Notes: a model not told the origin generated them from the letters alone. A DNA stretch of 37,651 bases from Nitrosospira multiformis (GCF_003050865.1 NZ_QAOK01000030.1:1-37651); one strand, 5' to 3'. Shown: positions 26,801-36,082, counted from the first letter of the stretch. Made by a program: numbers and translations.

Positions 26801-29800
26801 GCGCAAAACTGAGGAATATGTCGAGCCGCTTGAGCCGGTCCGCGTTTTTGCGGACGAAGCGCAGGTGAAGGACAACCGTGCAGGCTTCATCCGCGCGAGC
26901 GAATTCATTACGCCGCGCATCTACGTGAATGGTGCTTGGGGCAGGGACTTGGACCACGGCTATGAGATCCAGCTGTGGGACGAAAAAGATACGAGCAGCT
27001 TCTATCCTAAACCCAAGCTCTCCGTGCAGGCGCATGCGGGTGGCACGGAGGTGGTGCGCTGCCTGCTCGATGAGCCGCAGCACATCTACTTCTATTCGAA
27101 TACAGAAGTCGGCAAGGGCGACAACACCGATGCGTGGCCTTCGTACCGCGGGGTGGACCAGCCACTTTCTACGCCCCGGCTGAAGGTGGTGACGACGGGG
27201 CCGGTAGCGGCGTCCGAGCGCGACAGGCAAAACGCGCTCATCGACACGCCCCAATTGCCGGCACCTCGTCTCGATGGGCTGCGCAGGCCGCGGTTCGACA
27301 TGAAGGTCGTCTGCGAAGGCAAGGTGAACTTGCAGCACTCGCGCGGAAAGACGGAGATGCTGGGAGTGATGGACATCGTTACCGTAATGCGTTCGGCGGC
27401 AGCCGATGCTGAGGCGGAGTGCAACGAAGGAGTGGAGAAGGGGGACATCGACGCGGCCTGGAAAACGAGGCTCGACAACATCAAGGCGGTGTCGAACCGC
27501 GCGGCCGAAGTCGCTTCTGCCGGGGCGTTGCGAGCGAAGGCGGAAGCCTTCATCGAAAAGGCATGCGAACGCATTGCTTCCGGTGCGGACTGTAAGGAGG
27601 TGAAGAAGCAGATCACGGAACAGGTCTCCACGCTCTTTGGCGATGCGCGCAAGGGCGTGAAAGACGTAATGGCTAACATCCCGGCGCTGCCGCAACCCGA
27701 TGGTTTGCTGACACGTGCGGTCGATGAGCTCGAGCGCGAGCTGGTGGGCATCGAAAGGGCAATCCGCGCGCCCTTCGACAAGATGCTTGTGGATCTTGCG
27801 GCACTGAGCGCGGGCGCGCAGGGCGACGCTGTGAACCTGCGCGCGCGTGCAGTCGCACAGCTCGACAGCGATGCGCAGATCGCCAAGACGGTGATCGGTA
27901 AAGCCAATGAATCGGTCATGCAATGGAAGGCGCGGCTTGACAACACGGTGTCGACAGCGCAAGGGTCGGTGGAAAAGTTGCTCACCAACGCGAGGGCGAG
28001 CGTCGACAAGGTCTCGACGATGGCGGACCTTACGTGGAAGCAGCTCGAGCCGCAGATTGCCGTGCAACACTGCACGGACGCGATAGGGAAGCTGCGGGCA
28101 CTCGAGCACCACAAGGTATACGGCAAGGTAATGGGACGCTGCGCGGACGCGCTCGAGGGCGTGCGTGTCACGCTTCGCGATGGCCTCGTCGAGAAATTCT
28201 GGAATGAAGCACATCAGGCGCTCAAAGGGGCAGCGCAAGGGCTCCTTACCTTGCTCGACAGCGGCATCGCCGCAGCGAGGGCGGCGGCAACGCAATCGAA
28301 AGCTGTTGTCGACGCGCTCGCCACATTGGCAACCGATATTCCGAAGAAGCTCGACGACACGGTCGACAAGGTGCGCAAGTCCACGGAGAAGGATCTTGCC
28401 GTGGACCTGCAATACGTGTTGGGCGAGATCGAGAAGATCCACGCCAACGCGGGGGCGGCCGTCGGAAGCGAACGCAATGACCTGCTGCTGAAGTGGCGCA
28501 ATGACGTAGTCATCAAGCAAATGAAGTCGCTGCGGTCTGAGGCGAAGAAGGTCGAAGCGCAGTTCGTAGTTGCCCTGACTCCGGTGCTGGACTTCGCAAA
28601 GCACGCGGCGCAACTCCTGCTGGACCTCTCTTCCGAGGTCGACGACTGGCTCGTGATGCTCGAGAGCAACCTCATCACTGACATCAACGGTTTCGACTGC
28701 ACCAAGTTCGACGAGTTGCGCGCAAAGGTACGCGGCGAGCTCCAGAAGATCGAAGAGCAGGTGCGCGACCGCATCACGGGCCCGGCCACAACGATCATCG
28801 ACGAGTCGACCCAGGCGAAGTTCCAGCAACTCGAAAGCGACATTCGCGAGAAGGTGAAAGGTGTGCAAGGTATTGCGGACGAGGTCGCGAAGGGCATGAA
28901 ACTCGTGAAGGCCCTCGGCGAACTGCCGCAGTTGCCCACTCTCACGTTCAACGCGGACCGCGCCGAATATGTATTCCACGACTTGAAGGAGCAGATCGAA
29001 ACTTCGCCCTTCGCCGCAAAGCTGCGCGAAATCGATACCGGCCTGAAAGAACTCGGGCTTGCGGTCCCGACGCAGAAGCTGCTCGACCAGATCGTGCCCA
29101 ACAGCCTGAAGGACGTGGACTTCAACAAGGTGTTCCGCAACCTGGGCGCGATGGACTTCACGGACTTCTTCAAACGCTTCCAGCTTCCGGAAATCCGCAA
29201 GGACCAGTTGCAGATCACGCATGGGCTCGACAAGCGCACGCGCACGGCGTGGGTGAGCACAAAGGTCAACGCCCAGTTCAACGAGGAAAAGGCGCTCTTC
29301 GAGTTCGCCGGTATCGCGGTTTCGCTGGCCAAGATGGACATGCAGGCCACGAGCGACATGAGCATCGGCCTGAACAGGGAGCACAGTTCGAAGACCGACG
29401 CGAAGTTGAAGGCCGATTGGGCGCTTGCCTTCTCAGGGTCGAAGCTCGCGACGTTCCACGACGTGCTCCTGCATTACAACGGCTCGTCCTTCGACTTCGA
29501 CATCGAACCGAAGAAAGTCGAGCTACATCCTACTCTGAAGTTCGTTGACGAATTCGCCAAGCGTTTCCAACCGGAACTGCCACCCGCCATTGAACTGGTG
29601 AAGGACTCGCGCGGCATCCCGGTGGGCGTGAAGGCGCAGATGCATACGCAAGTGGTACTGCCGCCGCTGGGCATCATCGAGATCGGGCCGCTCCTCATTC
29701 GTGCCGGGCTGGCCATGCGCATTACGCCGCGGGGCAAGTTTCAGGTCGACGCCAATGTGTCGGTCGGCTCGAAGGACGCGCCCGTATGGGTGCAGGTGAG

Positions 29801-30176
29801 CTACCTCGGCGGTGGTATGTGGCTCGAAGCGCGCGCATCCTACGAGAACGGCGTGTATTACGAGGCGAGCGTGGGCCTTGCACTCGGGGGCATTAAGGCC
29901 TTCAACCTTGCGAGCGTAGCGCGGGGTTCGTTTACTTTCCTGCTGTTTGCGTACGCAACGATGTCGGACAAGACAGGTGGCTCCTTGCGGGCGGGCCTGC
30001 AGGTGGCAGGCAACGCCCGCATTCTGGGCATTGCGAATGCGTCGGTCGTGCTGCTGCTGGAGGCGGTCCATGGCAGCGGCAAGACGGAAGGGCGCGGCTC
30101 GCTCGACGTGTCAATCGACATCTGCTGGTGCTACACGCTTCACGTGCGCAAGGATGTGAACCACCAGATCAATTGA
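23844..30176 (+). CDS. Giant hypothetical protein (2110 aa), beta-helical-beta layout
   Basis: I do not recognise this family. The ATG has AGGGAG 7 nt upstream. No signal peptide or lipobox is present. Residues 1 to about 1170 read as beta-rich segments. From about 1176 to 1690 the sequence is almost purely helical, charged and alanine-rich with heptad-like text (KKLDDTVDKVRKSTEKDL, QQLESDIREKVKGV). From about 1788 the chain is beta-rich again (STKVNAQFNEEKALFEFAG), ending after about 1980 in a Gly/Ala-rich hydrophobic part and a final ICWCYTL. The first 1.4 kb looks less GC-rich than the rest, suggesting a mosaic gene. The stop is 22 bp before the next giant gene, which has its own AAGGGG site, so the two are probably one operon. 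Possible roles are a surface fibre, a delivery scaffold or a toxin carrier, all inference. Confidence 0.85.
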   Translation: MRINLSRLTGNAVLSEKLLQINGDLPEKSVVFPGPFSGSANIEPTGSHAFDIDGEWIHSIELDPTAARFNLKVPAPLKFNGVIYLELHLTYSAQADQWTVELMSTAWFHYKFNARAMLGEWLMHVERREPPVLKVKGRRGFPIDEWGLVVSPMKWIAADDTFDHVLNAGIFGDVNGRNNFVIIPESNTGRLYEASGGLKLLGLQKTALGSKAEEWRVIPLAIAFPLHRNEPLAMWRGLVSWAPVQTKKDQKDDGRLKAETILEMLWNRPARRALMGARIENAAQPVVPLPVLTVTEMNGGDSREKHLPLLFIEAPRNDLTDEPEVPRLRRVFFSGKSEAIELNAKFYLHAKLTSAPDLDQQIPILEFSGKIDKPLPPIPTDVANVGETKEHLLEALTAALNKVENGASDDLLLHCVAVGNVTTPGSANGWIIWGSLQFQVPSTEGQLLECFVRGNWTADECDPYPEVILHMKGCQVRTSASSDAADRDLSAAFSVQSGLEDDLQRESDVLRFARRREQPSRKCDIRIRHRTDRGRVAVSRVEVYATERSPFGNESVVLQLRPFSVAVVQPVDIDTETGELIAVWSSNDPEGVQWRVPDATTTITLPPQAVGEAMERGARFWKPLVAEKPWIDTTKPIAYRFSPPTQLVVRPSVRERRYNKSPANFSALLADAKVESFTTETIYPIQAKFEVSMLGLPDIRIRETGSMLGRPAENLPPPIDVQEGTEDPNAKERWFRGIFASEIATYATNMVASETVIIRDHVVDIRNRQVAAKASFEARLAEYHVYDPWVADGRLGLSEGLAFRLRDTRYGARPLLNPLPHWKVDKGTQTQIDNNDLLPAQKETIHVADDMPAGPRFLSETGDWADVDPDGAFVGGIVHTMEFPSELVAVLRNPVATRGRIENLTFTALGANAHTAVAFDEGRTIFVGETSYGQLSRLIKIRIGRVAVLWNRARHVIVYERTTVPSAQFATEQEIGAVKSRGWPILRKTEEYVEPLEPVRVFADEAQVKDNRAGFIRASEFITPRIYVNGAWGRDLDHGYEIQLWDEKDTSSFYPKPKLSVQAHAGGTEVVRCLLDEPQHIYFYSNTEVGKGDNTDAWPSYRGVDQPLSTPRLKVVTTGPVAASERDRQNALIDTPQLPAPRLDGLRRPRFDMKVVCEGKVNLQHSRGKTEMLGVMDIVTVMRSAAADAEAECNEGVEKGDIDAAWKTRLDNIKAVSNRAAEVASAGALRAKAEAFIEKACERIASGADCKEVKKQITEQVSTLFGDARKGVKDVMANIPALPQPDGLLTRAVDELERELVGIERAIRAPFDKMLVDLAALSAGAQGDAVNLRARAVAQLDSDAQIAKTVIGKANESVMQWKARLDNTVSTAQGSVEKLLTNARASVDKVSTMADLTWKQLEPQIAVQHCTDAIGKLRALEHHKVYGKVMGRCADALEGVRVTLRDGLVEKFWNEAHQALKGAAQGLLTLLDSGIAAARAAATQSKAVVDALATLATDIPKKLDDTVDKVRKSTEKDLAVDLQYVLGEIEKIHANAGAAVGSERNDLLLKWRNDVVIKQMKSLRSEAKKVEAQFVVALTPVLDFAKHAAQLLLDLSSEVDDWLVMLESNLITDINGFDCTKFDELRAKVRGELQKIEEQVRDRITGPATTIIDESTQAKFQQLESDIREKVKGVQGIADEVAKGMKLVKALGELPQLPTLTFNADRAEYVFHDLKEQIETSPFAAKLREIDTGLKELGLAVPTQKLLDQIVPNSLKDVDFNKVFRNLGAMDFTDFFKRFQLPEIRKDQLQITHGLDKRTRTAWVSTKVNAQFNEEKALFEFAGIAVSLAKMDMQATSDMSIGLNREHSSKTDAKLKADWALAFSGSKLATFHDVLLHYNGSSFDFDIEPKKVELHPTLKFVDEFAKRFQPELPPAIELVKDSRGIPVGVKAQMHTQVVLPPLGIIEIGPLLIRAGLAMRITPRGKFQVDANVSVGSKDAPVWVQVSYLGGGMWLEARASYENGVYYEASVGLALGGIKAFNLASVARGSFTFLLFAYATMSDKTGGSLRAGLQVAGNARILGIANASVVLLLEAVHGSGKTEGRGSLDVSIDICWCYTLHVRKDVNHQIN

Positions 30177-30198
30177 AGAAGAAAAAGGGGACGACAAC

Positions 30199-33100
30199 AT
30201 GGCAAGGTACGGATGGATCGTTGCGGTGGAGCGCGCACCGCTACTGGAGTCGGACGCCGGAGAAGACGCGTTCTTCACCATAAACCTCGTGCGTCCCTGG
30301 AGCGATCAGGAAAAACAGGATGACCCGCGCGGCCCGCAGTTGCCAGACCCCTGGGGTGCCACGGGCGATTTGTGGCTGCCGTGGACATGGAAGGATGCGG
30401 ATTACTGGGTCGTCTATGGGCAGTTCAAGGACGCGGCCGGCGCATTGAAGTGGCAGGAGATCAACACCGCGAGCGTGAAGCGCCCTGCGGCATCGAAAGT
30501 CTTCGCGAGTAAAGACGCTTTCATGGAGGCGATCACCGCCGAGGTGAAAGCCGCGACGAAGAACACCGAGTACCCCCTGTCGCAAGCAATGGAAGACCAC
30601 CGGAAGGTGGGCTGGCGGAGCCACGTTCACACGCTCGCACCACTCACGCACTGGCCCGCGCGACTTTCGGGCGGGGCGCTGCGCCTGACGTGGCTCCTCT
30701 CAAACAAGAAGAAGGCTTTCGACGACTGCGTCGCTGTCGTGTGCTTCCCCAAGTTCACGATCAAGGAAGGGACGGTCGTCACCGAGCAGGTGCAGGTCCC
30801 GACCCATGGGACATTGAAAGAAGCGGACGTCGACTTCAAGACAAAGAAGAGCTTCAGCATCGACTATGCCGACAAGGCCGTGGGCTTCCTCGCGCTTGCG
30901 GCCGATCCTTTGGTGGCAGCGGGAAAATTGCCGGACGACGGGCTGGAGCTCTCGCAAGGCGCAGTGTCGCGCAGCACCTTGCAGTCCGCCTTCACGAACA
31001 ACCTGCTGCCGCTTTCCGTGCTGCTTGCATGGATGGTCGATCCGACGCCGACCGCAGTCGACGAGCAGGCTATGCAGGCGGCCCTCGTGCGAGCGCTCTG
31101 GGCTGCGTTGGGGTTTGGCCGCGAATATATGGGCGACGACGGCAAGCGGCCGAACGTCGTCGAGTTCCTCGTGAACAACGTTGCCGATGCGCGTGTCCTG
31201 CGCAAGGCCATAGAGCGAGGCGTGGACGGCATCAGTCCTGCAACCGCACTCACGGCGTTCACCAGCATGGTAAAGGTCCTCAGCGAAGCGAAGACTTCCA
31301 AAGACTGGACGCAGGAGCGCCACAGTGTCTGGGCGGACCTCCAGAAAGCGATCAGGGCGATGCTGGACGGCACGCCAAAGACCGCAGAGCAGTTCCGTGC
31401 GGAGTGGCTGGCGCCTGCGAGGCTGCTCGCAACGGAAGACGGCCAGCGCGAGGCAATGGGCGTGTGGCTTGGCAGCGTGCTCGATCCGCTGTTCCTCGGG
31501 CCTGCTAACCCGGGTGATGCGGACGAAATCGCGGCGTGGCGCCCAGTGAAGGAGAAGCTTGTTCGGGTCGGGGAGTTCGGCAAGGACCTTGTGATGCGTG
31601 CGCAACCTTTCACGGCTTCCCCGCCGCTCTGGGATGCGGCACGCACCGTTTCGCGTACGCCGGGTGACACAGTTGCGTTGGCAACTCTCACCCGAAAGGC
31701 AATCGAAGCCGTATCCGCTGCGCTCGGCCAGCCAGGTCACCTGCCCGATGGAATCGAACAGGCGGTGAAAGAGCAAGTGCAGAAGTTTGTCGACGAACTG
31801 GCAGGCGCCGCCGACGGCAACCGGCCGCGCCCGCATGACCGCGGCCTCAAGCTCGACTTCAGCGGGTGGGATGCGAGCGCGGCGGCCGGTTCGGACCATC
31901 GCATCCGCGGGTACGCGATCGGACTGTGCGCGGGCTATGTCGCAAGCAAGGGCAGCAAATGGAAGCCCGATACGAAGCGCGCCCAGTGGCTCACCGACAC
32001 AGCGGTGCTGGTGAATGCCCAATGGGCGACCGACGCGGATGGCGAGACCGCTTGGATGCACGAAGCTGTCGGTGCGACCGCGACGAATGGAGAAAAGCTC
32101 GTCTCAGTCGAGTACGAAGGTGCACCAGTGGCAACCGCGCTCGCCGTCGACGGGTTAATGAAGTACGAAGGTGAGGACCCCGATGGCTTCAAAACGATCG
32201 ACTTCGCGTGGAAGGACGACGAGCAAGACAGGCAACTCCCGCTGCTCGGTTACGGCCTCTACTACGCCGCGAAGGCGACGCCCCTGGACAACGTCGGCGC
32301 TGTCATTGATGAAAAGCTTCGCAAGACTGTTGGCAATGACTTGTACGTCACGGAACTGAAGGACGCGGGCGAGGTGTTGGGGACACTCAATGCGCCGTTC
32401 CAATACGTGTCCTCTGAAGCGCCGGGCGCACCCGACTGCGAGCAGATCAAGGATTCGTACTACGAGCTGTCGGACGAAACGCAGGCGCATGCATGGCAAG
32501 CCAGCGAGATCGTCCGTGCCGTCGAGGTTGCTGCAGTCGATTCAGGCAAGCGCGTTCCTACACTGCAGAAAGTGGCGCTGCTGGCCAAGCCGCAGACGGT
32601 GGCGACACCTGCCGGTAACATGGTACTGTTCCCTGTAGCGAACGACAAGTGCGAGTTCAAAGTGTCGGCGCACGGCACGCACTGGGCCTTCATCGATCGC
32701 TGGCTTGCAACCGACCGGCTCCTCGTCGAAAACCAAATGATGCCGTCGGACGCGGACCTTGGCCCCGATGCGGCCGTAATCCATACGTTCGCGAATACGT
32801 TTCGCGAAAAGATGGGGCCGCGCGACGCGGACAAAAAGACCCCCGCGTACCACCCGGCTGTGAACGCGATCGGCGTGGAGCTCATCGTGTTTGGCAAGTC
32901 CGTCGCTCATGACGTGGTTCCCATTAAACGCGTTCACAAGGATGCTGCCGGTGTGCTGTCTGCAGCCGAGGACAAGGTGAATGTCGTTGTTGCTGCCACG
33001 GCCGCCGGCGCACCCACTCTCACCGTCACCCCCGCGCGGAAGTCCGTGGCGCTGGACGTGCCGCGGGGCGCGTCTGCCTGCCTGCGGTTCTATTCGCTCG

Positions 33101-35199
33101 TCGATGAAAATTACTTCGAGTCTGGATCCACGAAGCAGCGGTATGCGGAAAAGCTCGCAAATACCGACGTGACCCTCTTCACCGGGTTCCGGGCTTTTTC
33201 GCCGACCGAGCGCTGGTTCGAGACGCTTCCCGAATGGCTGGGTGACGGATCCCTGCCGCCAGCTCAGGTGACGATGCATCTCGCGCCGCCGCAGGAGACG
33301 AGCGGTGGTCTGCTGCTGTCGCCGAACCTGCTCGTGGCCGACCTGAAATTCCCGCAGGCCGAGAAGTGGACGCAATGGTTGAAGGGTGCCTACATCCAGC
33401 GCCATGAGTGGCACTGGACGGGCTACCCCGTGGACTTCCCGTCGCAGGCTAGCGAGTTGGCCGCGTGGATACCGAGCCTTGCGGGTGTGCAGTCCTTCCG
33501 CGAGATCATCGACGCGAAGTTCACAACCTCCTTCGCGAAGATTGCGCAGGGGAAGGTCGAATGGCTCATTGGGCTCGACGCGAGCGGCAAGGCCGTCGTG
33601 CATCGCTGGGCGCTTGCCTTGGGCGCACGCCCCGCGCGCTACGTTGCTTACCTCGCGCGGCCCGTACTGCGTTTCAAGCGCTGGCTCAACCCGAAGCTGG
33701 GTAATGCAGGGCCGCAAGCGGTCGAAGCCGACATCTACGCAAGGGGTCAGCTCGTGCCGGGACGCATGCGCGAAGGCCCATTCGACCGGCTGGCGACTCC
33801 GGCGCTGAAGCACGGCATCCCGCTCACTGCTACGTATTCGAAGGGACTCAAACGTGGCGCTAACGGAGTGATGCTTGTCTTCGACGACGCGATTCGCCGC
33901 ACGGACGATCTCGCGCGAGTGGGCGGCCTCGGCGACACGATTGAAGTCGACCTTGTCGACACGCGCATCGAAGGCGTTTCAGAGATCGGAAACAATCCAA
34001 TCTTCCATGGCCCCGAGCCGCAACCGAAAGGCCTGACATTGTTGACGGACCCGGCCTTCGGCCTCACCTTCGACACTGGTCCCAACCCGAAGGTCACGCA
34101 GACGGCCATCGTCGTGCGGCCGCGGAACGCGGGTGGCCGCTGGGTGATGGCGAGGGCGCGCGCGCGGCGCTTGATCCTTCCAGAGACGGAACTTGGGACG
34201 ATGCTGCATGCGCATATGACGCCCGAGGCACCGCCGCATCTTGCGGAGATCCCGACACGCCTCGAGGGCAAGGACGTTGTGCCGCTGGACTTCGTGGTCG
34301 ACCTAGGCGCGCCCCTGCAGAAGCCGATGCAGCTCAGTTCGAGTTATGCGACTGACACGCTCACTCTTGTCGTGCCGAAACCGCCGTTGGCGGACGCAAA
34401 GCTAAAGTACCGCTACCTCGTCACGTGGCATAAGGCACGGTGGGCCGACGGCGGCGATTCCAAGTGGCGCTGCCAGGTCATGCTGCAGTCACGCGGCGAT
34501 ACATATCTTGCATGGAACACGCTGCCCGGCACAATACGCGGATTCCAAAATGCCAAGAGTGAGCTCCCCTCTAGCAAGTTCGTCGAGAGGTGGTATCTTA
34601 CAGCCGAATCGGCCGGCGCAAATCCCGTGGTCCGCCGCGTCCGCATCAGCGATTACACTGACCCGCGGTGGCTCACCTTCATCGGCTCCTTCGGCAATGA
34701 ATCGCCGGGCGTAGCGCACGATTATCGCTTCGTTATGCGCAATGGAAAGCTCGGGAGGCTGGAAATCGCGATCGGCCGCATGGCGCCGTTGCCTAAGCTG
34801 CGCAACCGTGATACTTCACTAAAAGGAGATGACCCCACCTTCCACCTCGCGCTAGTGTTCCATGCGGTGCCCGATGTGGTGCAGCTGCGTACCGAGCAAG
34901 GCACGGGTGAGCTCAGGGCGTGTTACTTCGTGGACAGCAACGACGATTCCATCTTCCTGCCGCGCACAGTCGGAGAGACCCCACCAACAAGCCTTGATGG
35001 GTGCTATTCGTACATTGTCACATTGCAGCGGATCAGTTCGCCGTCGAAAGACGAGAAGCAGAAGCTTAGAGACGCAGTAAGCCTAACGGACCTTCTTGAA
35101 TGCGCATTCCCTGACCAAGGGACGAGTGCCAAGGAAAGCATCCTGCGCATCACACCAGAGTATTTTGGTCCCGTGCCTATTGACTCCGTACCCATGTAG
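30199..35199 (+). CDS. Giant hypothetical protein (1666 aa)
   Basis: I do not recognise this family. It opens MARYGWIVAVERAPLLESDA without signal peptide and has AAGGGG 8 nt before the ATG. The N-terminal part (about 1-240) contains Trp-rich segments (DLWLPWTWKDADYWVVYGQF). A helical stretch follows (about 245-540, with QAALVRALWAALGFGREY). The remaining 1100 residues are mostly beta-like with many Trp and Pro (EWHWTGYPVDFPSQ, YRYLVTWHKARWADGG). No catalytic motif, coiled coil or repeat series is obvious. GC is high throughout, as in the second part of the 2110-residue gene and unlike the genes that follow. Close coupling to the upstream giant gene suggests the two proteins form one complex. 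Confidence 0.85.
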   Translation: MARYGWIVAVERAPLLESDAGEDAFFTINLVRPWSDQEKQDDPRGPQLPDPWGATGDLWLPWTWKDADYWVVYGQFKDAAGALKWQEINTASVKRPAASKVFASKDAFMEAITAEVKAATKNTEYPLSQAMEDHRKVGWRSHVHTLAPLTHWPARLSGGALRLTWLLSNKKKAFDDCVAVVCFPKFTIKEGTVVTEQVQVPTHGTLKEADVDFKTKKSFSIDYADKAVGFLALAADPLVAAGKLPDDGLELSQGAVSRSTLQSAFTNNLLPLSVLLAWMVDPTPTAVDEQAMQAALVRALWAALGFGREYMGDDGKRPNVVEFLVNNVADARVLRKAIERGVDGISPATALTAFTSMVKVLSEAKTSKDWTQERHSVWADLQKAIRAMLDGTPKTAEQFRAEWLAPARLLATEDGQREAMGVWLGSVLDPLFLGPANPGDADEIAAWRPVKEKLVRVGEFGKDLVMRAQPFTASPPLWDAARTVSRTPGDTVALATLTRKAIEAVSAALGQPGHLPDGIEQAVKEQVQKFVDELAGAADGNRPRPHDRGLKLDFSGWDASAAAGSDHRIRGYAIGLCAGYVASKGSKWKPDTKRAQWLTDTAVLVNAQWATDADGETAWMHEAVGATATNGEKLVSVEYEGAPVATALAVDGLMKYEGEDPDGFKTIDFAWKDDEQDRQLPLLGYGLYYAAKATPLDNVGAVIDEKLRKTVGNDLYVTELKDAGEVLGTLNAPFQYVSSEAPGAPDCEQIKDSYYELSDETQAHAWQASEIVRAVEVAAVDSGKRVPTLQKVALLAKPQTVATPAGNMVLFPVANDKCEFKVSAHGTHWAFIDRWLATDRLLVENQMMPSDADLGPDAAVIHTFANTFREKMGPRDADKKTPAYHPAVNAIGVELIVFGKSVAHDVVPIKRVHKDAAGVLSAAEDKVNVVVAATAAGAPTLTVTPARKSVALDVPRGASACLRFYSLVDENYFESGSTKQRYAEKLANTDVTLFTGFRAFSPTERWFETLPEWLGDGSLPPAQVTMHLAPPQETSGGLLLSPNLLVADLKFPQAEKWTQWLKGAYIQRHEWHWTGYPVDFPSQASELAAWIPSLAGVQSFREIIDAKFTTSFAKIAQGKVEWLIGLDASGKAVVHRWALALGARPARYVAYLARPVLRFKRWLNPKLGNAGPQAVEADIYARGQLVPGRMREGPFDRLATPALKHGIPLTATYSKGLKRGANGVMLVFDDAIRRTDDLARVGGLGDTIEVDLVDTRIEGVSEIGNNPIFHGPEPQPKGLTLLTDPAFGLTFDTGPNPKVTQTAIVVRPRNAGGRWVMARARARRLILPETELGTMLHAHMTPEAPPHLAEIPTRLEGKDVVPLDFVVDLGAPLQKPMQLSSSYATDTLTLVVPKPPLADAKLKYRYLVTWHKARWADGGDSKWRCQVMLQSRGDTYLAWNTLPGTIRGFQNAKSELPSSKFVERWYLTAESAGANPVVRRVRISDYTDPRWLTFIGSFGNESPGVAHDYRFVMRNGKLGRLEIAIGRMAPLPKLRNRDTSLKGDDPTFHLALVFHAVPDVVQLRTEQGTGELRACYFVDSNDDSIFLPRTVGETPPTSLDGCYSYIVTLQRISSPSKDEKQKLRDAVSLTDLLECAFPDQGTSAKESILRITPEYFGPVPIDSVPM

Positions 35200-35202
35200 C
35201 TT

Positions 35203-35214
35203 CTTCTTAAGAAG
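35203..35214. repeat. Palindrome CTTCTTAAGAAG after the giant genes
   Basis: A perfect 12-bp palindrome (part of a longer imperfect AGCTTCTTC...GAAGAGCT) directly follows the stop codon. There is no T-run. It could be a protein-binding site or an RNA hairpin that ends or protects the giant-gene message. Confidence 0.5.
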
Positions 35215-35374
35215 AGCTGCCCCTCGAAACCGTAAAATGAGATTTCAAACAGCGCACGCGCTTAGGCTACTCCGCTTGAAAGAGTTTTTGGCCGGGGGCT
35301 GGGTTGGCCTCCCCGAAACAATCTGGGGCATCCGATCCCGCTCAGAAAAATTTATAGAAGAGGATATTGATATT

Positions 35375-35857
35375 ATGACAACTAGCTTCAAGCAGTTATG
35401 GGATGTTTATCCAACTGAAGATAGGTCCCAGTTTTTCACGAACTTGGGAGGTGGTTGGCCCGCGTTAATTTCTAATGAGAAATATAAAAATACATGCGCC
35501 TTAAGGTTATCAGTCGCGTTGCAACGCGTCGGAATGAATGTTCCTCCGGAACTTGCGGCTAAAGATGGCAATTTAAGGGATGGAAAGGGAAATTTCGTCA
35601 TTGTGAAGGTTACAAGCGCAAAAGCACTGTTAACAAAATATTTTGGAGACTATAACTGGGGTACAAGCAAGCAAATTGGGACCAATTTAGATACGGGGTT
35701 GCTACCTGCTTGGACTGCAATCATGCTTTATACTGTCCTCCCCCCAGCGGATGCAACAGGGCATGTCGACTTGTGGAACAAAAACACGTGCCGAGTGAAT
35801 TGCCATGAGTCTTTTGCCCGCGACGCAACAAGTGTTGAGCTATGGAAGTTGGACTGA
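35375..35857 (+). CDS. Tae4-like peptidoglycan amidase
   Basis: Tae4 effectors are papain-like DL-endopeptidases that cut between D-Glu and mDAP in peptidoglycan, normally injected by type VI secretion. The ATG at 35375 gives 160 residues opening TSFKQLWDVYP, the usual Tae4 start. Visible family features are the catalytic Cys41 in KNTCALRLSVAL and catalytic His130 in GHVDLWN, with Cys139 and Cys143 near the C-terminus, where Tae4 members can carry a disulfide. The frame is open further upstream, and an ATG at 35237 would add 46 residues. GC is lower than in the giant genes. No adjacent Tai4-like immunity gene is recognisable. T6SS genes are absent from the window, so delivery could use another route. 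Confidence 0.82.
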   Translation: MTTSFKQLWDVYPTEDRSQFFTNLGGGWPALISNEKYKNTCALRLSVALQRVGMNVPPELAAKDGNLRDGKGNFVIVKVTSAKALLTKYFGDYNWGTSKQIGTNLDTGLLPAWTAIMLYTVLPPADATGHVDLWNKNTCRVNCHESFARDATSVELWKLD

Positions 35858-35886
35858 TAACTTTATTTAATTACTCCCCGCGAACC

Positions 35887-35908
35887 CATGAATCCATGAA
35901 TCCATGGC
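35887..35908. repeat. Short tandem CCATGAAT repeat
   Basis: CCATGAAT occurs twice in tandem, followed by CCATGG, in the gap between the amidase and the DUF2272 gene. No function is apparent. Confidence 0.6.
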
Positions 35909-35983
35909 GCATGGCTGACAGGGACCTACTATCAGCATAAAAGATCTTGAGATTTGAAAATTAATGCCCGTCTGAAATTGTAC

Positions 35984-35996
35984 GTTACAGTGTAAC
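35984..35996. promoter_or_regulatory. Inverted repeat GTTACA-G-TGTAAC
   Basis: A perfect 6-bp inverted repeat with a 1-bp centre lies about 87 bp upstream of the DUF2272 start, within an AT-rich region that could hold its promoter. The size fits a dimeric regulator's operator. Confidence 0.4.
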
Positions 35997-36082
35997 TGAT
36001 CGTTCAGCGGCATATTTTATATTGCTAAATACTTATAAAAGATATCTTCCAATAGTAGCGGACAAACTCTCTCGAGGATCCT

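Noticed and set aside
26646-29384. A 912-codon open frame on the minus strand inside the 2110-residue gene
   Set aside because: It is rich in Arg, Leu, His and Val as expected from the antisense of GC-rich, Ala/Lys/Glu-rich helical sequence. It has no motif, and the plus-strand gene has a ribosome site and coherent protein text.
30700-32061. A 453-codon minus-strand open frame, and other long shadow frames (for example 32542-33813) in the 1666-residue gene
   Set aside because: GC-rich antisense shadows with Arg/His-rich composition and no recognisable features.
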